Positions 43,501-51,918 are shown, counted from the first letter of the stretch. The stretch is 64,000 nt of DNA from Phytohabitans rumicis (GCF_011764445.1 NZ_BLPG01000001.1:7395001-7459000), one strand, 5' to 3'. The notes: a model not told the origin generated them from the letters alone. Numbers and translations: made by a program.

Positions 43501-45477
43501 GCTGGCCACGGGGTCCGCGGCGTCGAACCGCGCCGCGAGATGCTCGAGGATCGTCTGGTGGATGAACACCACGTCGCCTGCTCGCTCCACCACCAGGCCG
43601 CTCCGGCGGATCAGCTCGACCAGGACACCGACCCAGGTGTGTTCCGGTACGTGGCGGGGGCGCCGTTCCTGGGTCCAGGCCGCCAGCAGGGTCGCCGCAG
43701 CGGTCGTGTCACCGGCACGGCGCACCGAGGCCAGCCGGGCGACCAGATCAAGGGAACCGTCGACCTCCCGCATCGCCGCAGCCTCGGCGTTCGGACCATA
43801 CCGGTCGAGCGCGGCGCTGACCTGGGCGTGGATCCCGCGTAGCCCGGCCACGTACTGCTGCTCCTGCATCAGCTCGACGAATCGGCGGTACGTCTGCGCC
43901 CGGCTGTGCGGCAGGCGCTGGTCGGGAGCGGAGACGAACAGCTGGCACAACATGGTGACCAGCAGCGGAGTCCGAGCTAGAGCTGCGAGCCCGGCCCGAT
44001 CCAGCTCGGCAACGAACACCTCAGCGGTCGCTTCCGGATCCGCCACCGCCAAGGCGCGCAGCCACTGCGTGGCGAACCGCTGTACCTGCTCCTTCGTGAA
44101 AGGCAGCACGTCGAAGCGGCGGGCGTGCCAATGCCTCGCGGTGGCGCGCTCCAGCTCGTCGGCGAGGAGCGGGCGCGAGGCGATGACGAACCGGTACGGC
44201 GGGCTGGACTCGTCCACCAACGCACCGGACAGCTTGGTCAGGATGGCCCGGCGGGCCGCCACGTCAGCGATCTCGTCGAAGCCGTCGACGAGCACCAGCC
44301 AGGGCAGGCCGGCAACCGGCTCCCGGGCAAAGAAGTCCGGCGGCGGTGTCTGCGCCGTCCCGACCGCGCTCAGCTCCACCCGCGCCGCGGCGGCGAGAGC
44401 CTCGGGCAGCGGCCGGGGGACAACCAGATCGGCCGCGGATACCCGTACGGGGACGACCCGGCCGGGAGTGTCACCCTGCCACTCCTGTGCCGCAGCAAGC
44501 ACGATGCTGCGCAACAGGGTCGACTTGCCAACCCCGGGTCCGCCCAACACGAACGCGTGCCCATCGCCGGCCACGACGGCCTGCGCAGCCCGCACCTGCT
44601 GGGGCGTCCACGGATCGGCGGCTGCCTCGTCCTCCTGATCGGTGACCCCTTGCGCGACGTAGATGTCTGCGAACGGCGGTGGCGTATCGGACGGCAGTAC
44701 CCCGGGATACGGCAACTCCTGTGCGGCGCGCGCCGCTACCGTCAGGTACCCACGCAGCGTCGGTCCGGGGTACTGCCAACCGCCGGCCCGCACCTGGTCA
44801 TCGTCGAGGGCGGCCAGCCAGGCACGGTTGGCCATCTCGTCGACCACCAGATGAGCCCGGGCCGCGAGCGCATGACGAATGTCCGCAGCACCCACCAGGT
44901 GCGCGCTGCCGGCAAGGTTCGAGGTGCACAACATGCCGACCACCGCACCTGTACGCCAGTTCACGACCGGACTGCCGCTGAACCCCGCACCCACCGGCGT
45001 TCCCACGACGCGTCCCAGTACCCGCCCGTCCGTACCAGGGCCCGTGCCGTCCACGGCCTCCAGCCGGGAGGCACCCTGGTAGGTGAACAAGGCGGATTCG
45101 CCGGCCCGGAACTGCCCGACCGGATGGCCGAACGCCCAGACCCGGTCCCCGATCTCGACGACGTCCGACAGCAGCGCCGCTCCGACCTCCTGCGGCGCAA
45201 CGACCCGCAGAAACGCCAGGTCGACGGCGCTCACACCGGTGGGCGGCGACCACTCGGGAACGACCTCGAGCTCGAATTCCCGGCTGGACGCGGGCTGCGT
45301 GCCGCGTACCCTTCGCGCCGCCTGGCCGGCGCTGGTACCCAGCGCGTGCGCGCAGGTCGCCACCACCCCGGCCGCGACGAAGAAGCCCGTGGCCTGAACC
45401 ACCCCGCTCTGCTCCGGTACCTCCAGCGCAACGGTGGCCGCCCGCACCAGCGGCGCCACCGCCTCGACCCCCACCAC
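40537..45477 (-). CDS. Trypsin-like protease - NACHT NTPase - HEAT-repeat protein
   Basis: 1646 residues from GTG 45477. Residues 10-205 are a trypsin-like protease with the triad His44 (VVATCAHALG), Asp86 (SAVDLAFLRV) and Ser167 (GAGFSGSPVVN). Residues about 290-640 are a NACHT/STAND NTPase with Walker A GGPGVGKST (312-320), Walker B LVLVDGFDEI (394-403) and a downstream helical region (FIHQTILEHLAARFDAAD). From about 800 to the end come some 20 HEAT-like repeats with the recurrent text GDPRAADLL. No signal peptide is seen. The architecture is that of STAND sensor-effectors: repeats sense, NACHT oligomerises, protease acts. A biological-conflict or antiphage role is likely but untested. Confidence 0.9.
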   Translation of the reverse strand: MVGVEAVAPLVRAATVALEVPEQSGVVQATGFFVAAGVVATCAHALGTSAGQAARRVRGTQPASSREFELEVVPEWSPPTGVSAVDLAFLRVVAPQEVGAALLSDVVEIGDRVWAFGHPVGQFRAGESALFTYQGASRLEAVDGTGPGTDGRVLGRVVGTPVGAGFSGSPVVNWRTGAVVGMLCTSNLAGSAHLVGAADIRHALAARAHLVVDEMANRAWLAALDDDQVRAGGWQYPGPTLRGYLTVAARAAQELPYPGVLPSDTPPPFADIYVAQGVTDQEDEAAADPWTPQQVRAAQAVVAGDGHAFVLGGPGVGKSTLLRSIVLAAAQEWQGDTPGRVVPVRVSAADLVVPRPLPEALAAAARVELSAVGTAQTPPPDFFAREPVAGLPWLVLVDGFDEIADVAARRAILTKLSGALVDESSPPYRFVIASRPLLADELERATARHWHARRFDVLPFTKEQVQRFATQWLRALAVADPEATAEVFVAELDRAGLAALARTPLLVTMLCQLFVSAPDQRLPHSRAQTYRRFVELMQEQQYVAGLRGIHAQVSAALDRYGPNAEAAAMREVDGSLDLVARLASVRRAGDTTAAATLLAAWTQERRPRHVPEHTWVGVLVELIRRSGLVVERAGDVVFIHQTILEHLAARFDAADPVASAAALRRLSSWQRRRPWFRGSWMAPEGDEPYLRFLLAEWTPSTPLTATLTRIASGGGLAGGKFIAACHADGVVVDRKALTAAVSTLARLAARRTEYANERMQAVETLRLLDDERAVGLYAALAVATRVRRHAGRRRSYDMNAAAVVALGRSARPLAADLLAQIAANRAARGDVRLEAARSLIRRGDPRAASMLTKLAVDKDVETVGNSVLTLNDGGADRLATLARSPGLSWRGRLEAAQAVAELGDPQAVILLAFLVADPSTPPSIRWQAGDTLVLRCQRGADALALAAGSEAVPHASRIVAASLLSLHGDPRAADLLTAIGADPAALATHRVLIMRTFAELGDPRAVDLAAAVAADASAGSVRVDAAEAVGEFDEEKAADLLTEIANTPRDADELHAAALALVRYGGARAAQSLAIAASVPQLPPDERYRAAVELARLNDPRAFDLLVPIAFDTEGTDTSRVLAIEAMARIDRARTADALFDLTRSGTQTPDQRYETAHLLRRFEDRRAADVFVAVAGTVAASPERRFKAATALADMADPRAADVLLALVDTLPAGELTHRREVAARLFWLQYGYTNAPDMASIEAPPAADAERPFAVHARRLLDASDVTARLAALFPAELSDPHAGLEERVHAAGVLAGLGDVASRDLLVRVATQDSGSHLPPGWDSLQAPVKAAIVLAEIGDESAADLLAALAHAPLDRHADRAAIEGRLTAAQLLVALGDPRSADALATLIADLAAVGRVFSEDAQDEARVGAGATLARLGDARAADLLVTVADDMAAATDLRHPSSTAGLRYQIAQVLTDLADPRALDLLAALATDHATADHTRAEATKSLTAQDEQRARAILAVVAANTALSGAARLDAARALLGFAAPEAPDLIHALATNPTVIGPTRCEAATVLASVGDDRAADALLHIAVDGTVFAMGRINAAQQLVAMGEDRAVDALHTVATDAAVDRGQRMSAARIRDELRRAASEPAPHQPDIDGL

Positions 45478-45675
45478 AGCACCATCCTGGAGTAATCGGC
45501 TCGATCACATAAGCGTCCGAATATCCAGCCACGGCCGGCCGTTACCACAACCCACGAACACCGCCGGTCAGATACTGCGCGAGCAGGGGCGTCGCCCTGT
45601 TTCGCCGTCTCGCCGGCGGGCACTGCCGGCGGTGATAAAGTCCGGCGCCGCCGGAACATCGAAAGGAACGCCGCG

Positions 45676-46326
45676 ATGCCTGGACCCTTGGACGCGTTGA
45701 CGACAGCGTGGGACGCGATGCCCTTCGACGAGGCGTTGGCCCTGCTACCCCAGGGCTCCCGTGTGGACGGCACTGCCGATTTGTTCGAGTTCGATGCGCT
45801 GTTCGGCGATGACCCCGAGCGGGTCTTCGTGCATCGCGGCAACCTCGCCGTCAGCGGCACCATCGCCATCGGGAACGGCCACGACGAGGGTTACGGCGAG
45901 GACGGACTGGTGTATCTGATCGACGGCGACCTCTCCGTTGACGGGCCGCTGCACTTCTACAACGATGGCTACTATGTCGCGCTGCTCGTGACGGGTTCGG
46001 TCACGACCGAAAACCTCTTTTGCAGCAGCGAATGCTGGCTGCTCGTCGCGGGTTCGCTTACTGTCTCTGACCTGCTGGTGACCGACCTCTACGAATGCGG
46101 TTCGCTCCGCGTCCAGGGCTCCACCACGACACGCGCCTGGCTCAACACCCACGGCGACGTCGACATACGCCTTCGCGGCGACTGCGACCACGGTGGCCAT
46201 GTCGCCGCCGATCCGGCCGCCGTCCTGCTGCCGGAGTTCCTGGACGAACGATCGGGAGTCGCCATGAACAACCTCGTCGCGGCGGCGTACGCCGATCGGT
46301 CGATGACACGCGAGCCGATGCGCTGA
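45676..46326 (+). CDS. Hypothetical protein with beta-helix-like repeats
   Basis: 216 residues from ATG 45676 with AAAGGAA upstream. After an N-terminal helix the text is a ladder of short strands, such as RVFVHRGNLAVSGTIAIG, LVYLIDGDLSVDGPLHFY, ALLVTGSVTTENLFCSSECW and LVAGSLTVSDLLVTDLY. This looks like a small right-handed beta-helix, as in polymer-forming or bactofilin-like proteins. No enzyme motif is seen. It is divergent from the protease-NACHT gene (198 bp apart), so the two may share regulation. Function unknown. Confidence 0.65.
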   Translation: MPGPLDALTTAWDAMPFDEALALLPQGSRVDGTADLFEFDALFGDDPERVFVHRGNLAVSGTIAIGNGHDEGYGEDGLVYLIDGDLSVDGPLHFYNDGYYVALLVTGSVTTENLFCSSECWLLVAGSLTVSDLLVTDLYECGSLRVQGSTTTRAWLNTHGDVDIRLRGDCDHGGHVAADPAAVLLPEFLDERSGVAMNNLVAAAYADRSMTREPMR

Positions 46327-46376
46327 TCGCCGGAGCAATATGGGCATCCAACCTGGTCGCTGGGTATCGGCAGTCG

Positions 46377-46919
46377 TCAGCCTGAAGCCGGAACGGCGTG
46401 GTTGGCCAGAAAGGTCTCGTTCGGGTCTACCCAGGCGCGGATAGCGCGCAGGCGGGTCCAGGTGTCGGTGTGGTAGCCGGTACGGACGTCCACCGGTTTG
46501 GTCGCGAAGTTGAGGTAGTGGCGCCGCAGCGTTGCCAGCCGACTGCTTCGCAGACGTCGATCGCGTCCGCGAGCGTGGGCAAGGGAGCGTACGGCAGGAA
46601 CTCGACGGCCAGCCGAACGTCCGCGTCGGCGAGGATCGCGGCGCAGGACCGCAGGTCGCTGAGCACGGCCGCTGTCGGCACGGCGTCAAGCACCGTTACG
46701 CAGCAGGACGCCGGCGGTCCGGAAGTGACCGGCGAGTTCGTCTTCGCGGCCGTCCACGAAACCGGCTGCGGTGACAGTGTCGACCCCGACGCTAGGGAAG
46801 CCGACCGCGGCTGCGACGCGCAGGACGCCCTGCACGGACTGTGTCGCGTAGTGACGCTGATCGGGATCTGATCCGTCAGGCAAACGGACCCAGTTGATCG
46901 TCGGCAGCGAATGGCGCAC
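46377..46919 (-). pseudogene. Fusion scar: sugar-isomerase remnant joined to a berberine-bridge-enzyme tail
   Basis: From GTG 46919 the minus strand reads a TIM-barrel sugar-phosphate-isomerase/epimerase start (PTINWVRLPDGSDPDQRHYA, RVAAAVGFPSVGVDTVTAAG). It shifts frame near 46690 and continues as LADADVRLAVEFLPYAPLPT and DAIDVCEAVGWQR. At about 46523 it changes in the same stretch to RHYLNFATKPVDVRTGYHTD and ANHAVPASG with a stop. This is the C-terminal BBE segment of FAD-linked oxidases. Two unrelated genes were joined by deletion. Confidence 0.6.
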
Positions 46920-47119
46920 GCGATCACCCCTCTGATCTGCCGGCATCGGTCACGTCCCGTGATCCAGGGCATCGTACAATCAAGCTCAGTTCTGGTGAGC
47001 TGCCGGCCGGCCTTGGGGGCTGACCGTGACCTTGCTGGCGTGGGTGGCGGTATCGTGTAGCGATCGATCAGCATGAGGTTTCCGATCCGGGGCGGCGAGG
47101 TTGGGGCCGGCCGAGCATC

Positions 47120-48097
47120 GTGGATGTGGCGCGGCTGGCGGGTGTGTCGCGGCAGACGGTTTCCAACGTCCTGAACGGGCGCGCGGCGTTCAGCCGGGAT
47201 ACCGAGTCTCGTGTGTTGGCGGCGATGGAGGCGTTGGCGTACAAGCCGAGCCGTGCGGCGCAGACCATGCGGTCCCGGCGTACTCGCCAGCTCGGTTACC
47301 ACATGTCCGGTGAGCAGCTGGAGGTGATGCGTGGGTTCACGCTGGGCTTCGTGCAGGCGCTGGTCAAGGCGGCGGCCCAGCACGAGCACCAGATCGTGGT
47401 GTTCACGCATCTCGGCGACGACCCGGAGCCGGTGTTCCGTGATCTGATCGCCCGGCGGAGCGTCGACGCGTACATCCTCGACGAGTCCAGGGTGGATGAC
47501 GCGCGGGTGCGGCTGTTGGCCGCGGAAGGGGTTCCGTTCGCCTGCTTCGGGCGCACCGCGCCGGGCCTGCCGCAGCAGTGGGTCGATGTGGACAATGTCG
47601 CCGGGATGCTGCAGCTGGTCGAGTACCTGGTGGCGGCGGGACACCGTGACTACGCGTACGTCGGAGCTGGCGGTGGCGAGTACTGGAAGCGGGAGCGCCT
47701 GGAGGGCCTGCGCCTGGGGTTGGCCCAGCACGGTATGGGCATCGCGGAGGACAAGGTTTTCGAGGGGACCGATGGTGAGATCCGCCGGTGGGTCGGTGAG
47801 CTGGTGCGTGGGCAGCGGCCGACGGTGATCGTGACCAGCAGCGACGCGGTCGCCGTCGCGGTGGTCAACTCGTGCCACGCCGCCGGTTTGCGGGTTGGTC
47901 GGGACGTGGCGGTCACCGGGTTCGACGGGGGAGCGGTGGGGCTGTTGACCGAGCCGATGTTGACCAGTGTGCGGATTCCGGTGGACCGGATCGCGCGGGA
48001 GTTGGTGGCCCGCTGTCTGGCGGAGATCTCCTCGGGTCCGACCGGCCGTCCAGGGTTGCTCGTGCCCACCGAGCTTGCGGTCGGCGGCAGCGCCTGA
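47120..48097 (+). CDS. LacI-family regulator (alpha-galactosidase locus)
   Basis: 325 residues from GTG 47120. The HTH is VDVARLAGVSRQTVSNVLNG; the ligand domain includes RRSVDAYILDESRVDDARVR and VTSSDAVAVAVVNSCHAAGL. The residues before GTG (RPSI) also look like LacI text. ATG 47073 in the neighbouring frame would give a natural start if the GGGG at 47103-47106 had lost a G, so the true N-terminus may be longer. It converges on the alpha-galactosidase gene and may act at the TTGAACGTTCAA palindrome upstream of it. Confidence 0.85.
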   Translation: MDVARLAGVSRQTVSNVLNGRAAFSRDTESRVLAAMEALAYKPSRAAQTMRSRRTRQLGYHMSGEQLEVMRGFTLGFVQALVKAAAQHEHQIVVFTHLGDDPEPVFRDLIARRSVDAYILDESRVDDARVRLLAAEGVPFACFGRTAPGLPQQWVDVDNVAGMLQLVEYLVAAGHRDYAYVGAGGGEYWKRERLEGLRLGLAQHGMGIAEDKVFEGTDGEIRRWVGELVRGQRPTVIVTSSDAVAVAVVNSCHAAGLRVGRDVAVTGFDGGAVGLLTEPMLTSVRIPVDRIARELVARCLAEISSGPTGRPGLLVPTELAVGGSA

Positions 48098-48113
48098 CGT
48101 CGCTGCCGCCGAC
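48080..48113. terminator. 13-bp perfect hairpin between converging LacI and alpha-galactosidase genes
   Basis: GTCGGCGGCAGCG (48080-48092) pairs with CGCTGCCGCCGAC (48101-48113). The LacI stop codon lies in the loop, so the left arm is coding. It serves both directions. Confidence 0.75.
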
Positions 48114-48120
48114 AGGGGTG

Positions 48121-49779
48121 CTACGCGCGGGTCCAGCGTTGGTTGGCGCCGGTGTGGCAGTTCCACACGATGACGGCGGTGCCGTTGGTCGTACCGCTGT
48201 TGTTGACGTCGAGGCAGAGTCCGGTCTGGGCGTTGCTGATGGTGCCGTTGCTGTTGAGGGTCCATCGCTGGTTGGCGCCGCCGTTGCAGTCCCAGATCTG
48301 TACGCGGGTGCCGGCGGTGGCGTTGTTGGGCGCGTCCAGGCATTTGCCGAGCACCTGCAAGGCCTGCCCGTTCTGGGTGTACTGCTGGTTGGCTCCGGTG
48401 TGGCAGTCCCAGATCAGCATCTGGGTGCCGTTGGCGGACGAGCCCAGGTTGACGTCCAGGCATCGGCCGGATGCCTCGCCGCGCAGCCGGAAGCTGGCCG
48501 GCGGGGTCGAGGTGCCGCCGCCGCTGACCCGGTAGACGGCGGTGCCGTGTGCCGGCACGCTGGCCGAGATGGCGCCGGTGCTGCTCGAGGTGGCGCCGGT
48601 CCACAGATCGCGCAGGGTGAACGACGAACCGGTCTTGCCGATCGCGGCGGCGGTGGTCGAGATCGTCGTGGTGGAGCCGCCCTGGTTGAACAGGGCCACC
48701 GCCACGTCACCGTTGGCGAGCCGCTTGGCGAGGACCCGGCGGGTGCCGTCGTTCGACACCTGGGTCGCCTGCACGGCGAGGGAGTCCTGGTTGATTGCGA
48801 TCAGGTCGGCGTTGTTGAGGATGGCGAGGGTGGCCGCGCTGGCGGCGCGGATGTCGTTGCCGGCGATCAGCGGCGCGGCCATGATCGACCACAGGGCGAA
48901 GTGGGAGCGCTGCTCGGTGTCGGTCAGGCCGCTGCGGCCGACCTCCATCATGTCCGGGTCGTTGAAGCCGCCCGGCCCGGCGTAGGGGGCCAGGGGCACG
49001 TTGACGTTGACGATGTTCTGGATGCCCATCGGGTACCCGTTGGTCTGTCCGGTGTCCCAGGCGTTGGTGATGTCCTCTGTGGTGCGCCACATGTTCGCCA
49101 CGTCGCTCCAGTTGCGCAGCGGCCCGGTCTTCTCGTGGATGCTGTTGGGATTGATGCTGTACACGATCGGCCGGCCGGTGGCCGCGAGGGCGTCGCGCAT
49201 CTTGGCGAAGGTTGCTACTTGGTCGTTGATGGTGCCGTTGGGTGAGCACCAGTCGTATTTCAGGTAGTCGACGCCCCAGGCGGCGAACTGCCGGGCATCC
49301 TGCGCCTCGTGCCCCTGGCTGCCGGTGGCGCCCGGGTACGAGCCGAAGTACTGGGCGCAGGTCTTGTCCACCGGTACCTGGTAGATGCCGAACTTCAGCC
49401 CCTTGCCGTGGATGTAGTCGCCAAGGGCTTTCATCCCGGAAGGGAAGCGGGTGGGGTCTCCTTGCAGGTTGCCGGCCGAGTCGCGGTTGGGGTTGAACCA
49501 GCAGTCGTCGACCACCACGTACTGGTAGCCGCGGTCGCGCATACCGCTGCTTGCGATAGCGTCGGCCATCTGCCGGATCAACGTCTCGCTGATGTTGCAG
49601 CCGAACGTGTTCCACGAGTTCCAGCCCATCGGCGGGGTGCGCGCCACACCGTTGTTGAGCGCCTGCGCCGGCCCTGCCGTGCTCGTCACGACGGCGGCGC
49701 CGACCAGGACGAGGACCACCGCCGCAGCGGTGACGAATCGGGGAAATCGCCCGCCGGGCCACGAGCCGAAAGACTCCAT
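48121..49779 (-). CDS. Secreted GH27 alpha-galactosidase with C-terminal ricin-type CBM13
   Basis: 552 residues from ATG 49779, five bases after GGAGG; the ATG four codons earlier lies before this ribosome site. The signal peptide is FVTAAAVVLVLVGAAVV with cleavage near AQA. The GH27 barrel starts RTPPMGWNSWNTFGCN. The nucleophile Asp is in YLKYDWCSPN, and the acid/base Asp lies in the PGGFNDPDMMEVG region. A beta-sandwich follows, then a beta-trefoil lectin domain (about residues 425-552) with three CLD...NQ-x-W repeats. It should remove alpha-galactose from galactomannan or similar polymers outside the cell. Confidence 0.93.
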   Translation of the reverse strand: MESFGSWPGGRFPRFVTAAAVVLVLVGAAVVTSTAGPAQALNNGVARTPPMGWNSWNTFGCNISETLIRQMADAIASSGMRDRGYQYVVVDDCWFNPNRDSAGNLQGDPTRFPSGMKALGDYIHGKGLKFGIYQVPVDKTCAQYFGSYPGATGSQGHEAQDARQFAAWGVDYLKYDWCSPNGTINDQVATFAKMRDALAATGRPIVYSINPNSIHEKTGPLRNWSDVANMWRTTEDITNAWDTGQTNGYPMGIQNIVNVNVPLAPYAGPGGFNDPDMMEVGRSGLTDTEQRSHFALWSIMAAPLIAGNDIRAASAATLAILNNADLIAINQDSLAVQATQVSNDGTRRVLAKRLANGDVAVALFNQGGSTTTISTTAAAIGKTGSSFTLRDLWTGATSSSTGAISASVPAHGTAVYRVSGGGTSTPPASFRLRGEASGRCLDVNLGSSANGTQMLIWDCHTGANQQYTQNGQALQVLGKCLDAPNNATAGTRVQIWDCNGGANQRWTLNSNGTISNAQTGLCLDVNNSGTTNGTAVIVWNCHTGANQRWTRA

Positions 49780-49792
49780 ATGCACCTCCATG

Positions 49793-49804
49793 TTGAACGT
49801 TCAA
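49793..49804. promoter_or_regulatory. Palindromic LacI-type operator upstream of the alpha-galactosidase gene
   Basis: TTGAACGTTCAA is a perfect 12-bp palindrome 14 bases before the ATG, on top of the ribosome-site region. It is a typical LacI-family operator shape; the LacI protein encoded at 47120 is the nearest candidate. Confidence 0.6.
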
Positions 49805-49917
49805 TACGTTACGTCAGTTTGACGGTCTTCGATTTCTTCGTCAAGGCTATGGCCCGGGGTAGCGGACGGCAGGGCGACGCACCGCCCGCTACCCCGGGTT
49901 GTGGGGTGCGGTGGCGG

Positions 49918-51303
49918 CTAAGGGGTGACGCGGAACGTCGCGTCCTGGCGGTCGGTGGCGCTCGCGCTCGCGCTGAGCGGGTCGATGCGCAGCAGATAGT
50001 TGGCGTGGCGCAGATACCGGTCCGGCACGTTGTACGACCGGAACGACGACCATGCCGCGTCCGCCAGCCCGGCGACCCGGTAGAACGTCGCGTCCGCGCG
50101 GAACGTGGCGGTGTTGTCGTTGGCGTCCAGCCGGATCGCGTAGTTGCTGTGCCGCAGGTACCGGCCGGGGTAGTTGACGGACTCGAACGACACCCCGGCC
50201 GGGTCGGCCAGGCCGGGCACCATCCGCCACATCTGATCCTGGTACGGCTCCATGGGGTAGGCGTCGATGCGGCCGATGCTGTTTGCGTGCCGCACGTACC
50301 GGTCGGGGAAGTTCGACGACTTCAACCGCGTCCAACTCGGCAGACCCCACCGGGTCACCAGCGCGTTGTACTCGGTGGAGGTGATGCCGGCGATGGAGCC
50401 GTGTTTGGCGTTCAGCGGTGGCGTGTAGGTGCGCTGGTTCAATACGGTCCACGAGTTACTGCCCACATTGGAGCTCGACCAGGCGTAGAAGTCGTTGTTG
50501 ACCGGGCTGAACGAGTCGCCCCACAGCCGCCAGCCGTTACCCTCGTTGTTCCTCACCAACAGCGGCGCTTCCATCGAATTGCCCTGCCGCAGCCCGCTGG
50601 TGTAGGTGGTGTAGCTGTTTGGCGCGCCGGTGGTCGAGCGGGCGCCGTAGAGCAGGCCGGTGGAGAGGTTCTTGTAGTACAGGTAGAAAGTGGCCCCATC
50701 GACCACGATGTCGCCGTCCAGCACCGGGAAACCGGGGCTGAAGTAGACCTGGTTCGTAGAGACGGTCCGGAAGTCCGATGTGTAGTTCACCATGAACACG
50801 TCGACGCCGTTGTTGGCGGAGTAGACGATGCCGTACTGGCCGCGGGCGGCGTCCCAGAAGGCGGTCGGTGCCCACGTATGCGTGTTCAGGCCGTGCATGC
50901 GGATCCGGCGGTAGCCGGTGAAGCTGGTCAGGTTCGTCGAGTCCCACACGTGCAGGTACTGGTTGTTCTGACCGAAGTCGGTGCCGTTGAGGTCCGTGGC
51001 CAGGACCACGAAAGTGCCGTCCTGCTTGCGCAGGATGAACGGATCCCGCAAACCCAGCGTGCCAGCCGTCGGCGTGACCACCGGGTTGTTCTGGTTCAGC
51101 GGCGACCAGTTGAGCCCGTCCTGGCTGACCGCCAGATGCAAGCCGTAGTTGGCCCCGGTCATGTTCGGCGTCTCGGTGAAGTACGCGAACACGTAGGCGG
51201 TGTTCGCCGCCAACGCCGCCGGCGGCGCGGCCACCACACCAACTGCGGCGGCTGCCGTCGAGACGGTGGCGAGCTACACGAACGCCCTTCGACTCAGATA
51301 CAC
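49918..51303 (-). pseudogene. Secreted GH43-like arabinan hydrolase with AbfB (CBM42) domain; TAG in the signal peptide
   Basis: The natural start is GTG 51303, with AAAGAGG eight bases before it. It gives a twin-arginine-like signal (LSRRAFV) that hits TAG at 51274-51276 and then continues in frame (LATVSTAAAAVGVVAAPPAA). The mature part has a five-bladed-propeller GH43 appearance: AYVFAYFTETPNMTGANYG, LRDPFILRKQDGTFVVLATD, and PVLDGDIVVDGATFYLYYKN. An AbfB arabinose-binding trefoil follows (SFRSYNVPDRYLRHANYLLR). A start at GTG 51237 would give a protein without a usable signal. Either one nonsense change or a base error has disabled export. Confidence 0.8.
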
Positions 51304-51354
51304 GATGACTACCTCTTTCTCGTAGGTGCGGCGCAATCCGCCCGCAGTCTTCGG

Positions 51355-51372
51355 AATGTTAGCGCTAACATT
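51355..51372. promoter_or_regulatory. 18-bp perfect palindrome upstream of the GH43-like gene
   Basis: AATGTTAGCGCTAACATT is centred about 60 bases before GTG 51303, in the expected promoter/operator position. The GCGC centre and outer AT arms are typical of LacI/GalR operators. It differs from the alpha-galactosidase operator, so a different regulator is implied. Confidence 0.65.
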
Positions 51373-51918
51373 GATGATCGCCGTGGCGTGGGGATTCGCC
51401 GTACGGCCGTCAGCGTGGCAGCGAAAGACTCGCCCCGTGTTGATCTGCAGGTGAGCCGCTGTTGAGTAAGCGCGAGGGTATGGTCGACGGCTCGCCGACC
51501 GCGGCGCCGATCAGGAGGGCGTGCCTGGGCGAGTCGGGCATAGCGCACCCCATTTGATGAGGAATCGCAGCCGGGAGAGTGGAAACGCTTACTACTGCGA
51601 GCAAGGAAACCAGAGACACCCAAGACCGTCAATACCTTGACGCGACGCTAATTACCTGCTGACAGCAGAGGAGTGGGCGTCACTGCAGGCGTCCCCAACA
51701 CTCTCGCTCGCGAGTAAGCGTTTTAACTGTGACGTAGTGCGCGGAGCGGGCCGTGCGACAGCCTGATGCGCTCGCGTATGTCCTGCTCGGCCGGCTTCCG
51801 GCGCCCTGTCGGTGATCGACTGCCCGCCTTGACAGCCTCCCCTTGACAAAATTACTGAGTGAGCTCATTATTGAGCGTGCTCGGGTTTAGTGAGCGGGAC
51901 GAGAGCCAGGAGAAGGAC
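51373..51918. other. Regulatory gap between divergent GH43-like and hydrolase genes
   Basis: No gene is recognised. AAACGCTTACT (51593-51603) and its inverse AGTAAGCGTTT (51713-51723) form an 11-bp inverted pair 110 bases apart that could be LacI-type half sites. The right end carries the promoter of the hydrolase operon. Confidence 0.4.
51843..51872 (+). promoter_or_regulatory. Promoter with TetR-type dyad for the hydrolase operon
   Basis: TTGACA (51843-51848) and a TATT-rich -10 (about 51866-51871) are spaced 17 bases. TGAG-TGAG-CTCA (51856-51867) sits between them as a short dyad, a place where a TetR protein would block RNA polymerase. The TetR gene at 55516, at the end of this gene row, is a candidate. 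Confidence 0.55.

Noticed and set aside
46427-48604. 725-codon minus-strand frame spanning the LacI gene and part of the alpha-galactosidase
   Set aside because: Most of it is antisense to LacI or out of frame to GH27. Only the short isomerase piece near its 3' end is real sequence, reported separately as a remnant.
49309-51465. 718-codon plus-strand frame across two hydrolase genes
   Set aside because: Antisense to two clear secreted enzymes; low-complexity Arg/Val/Gly composition.
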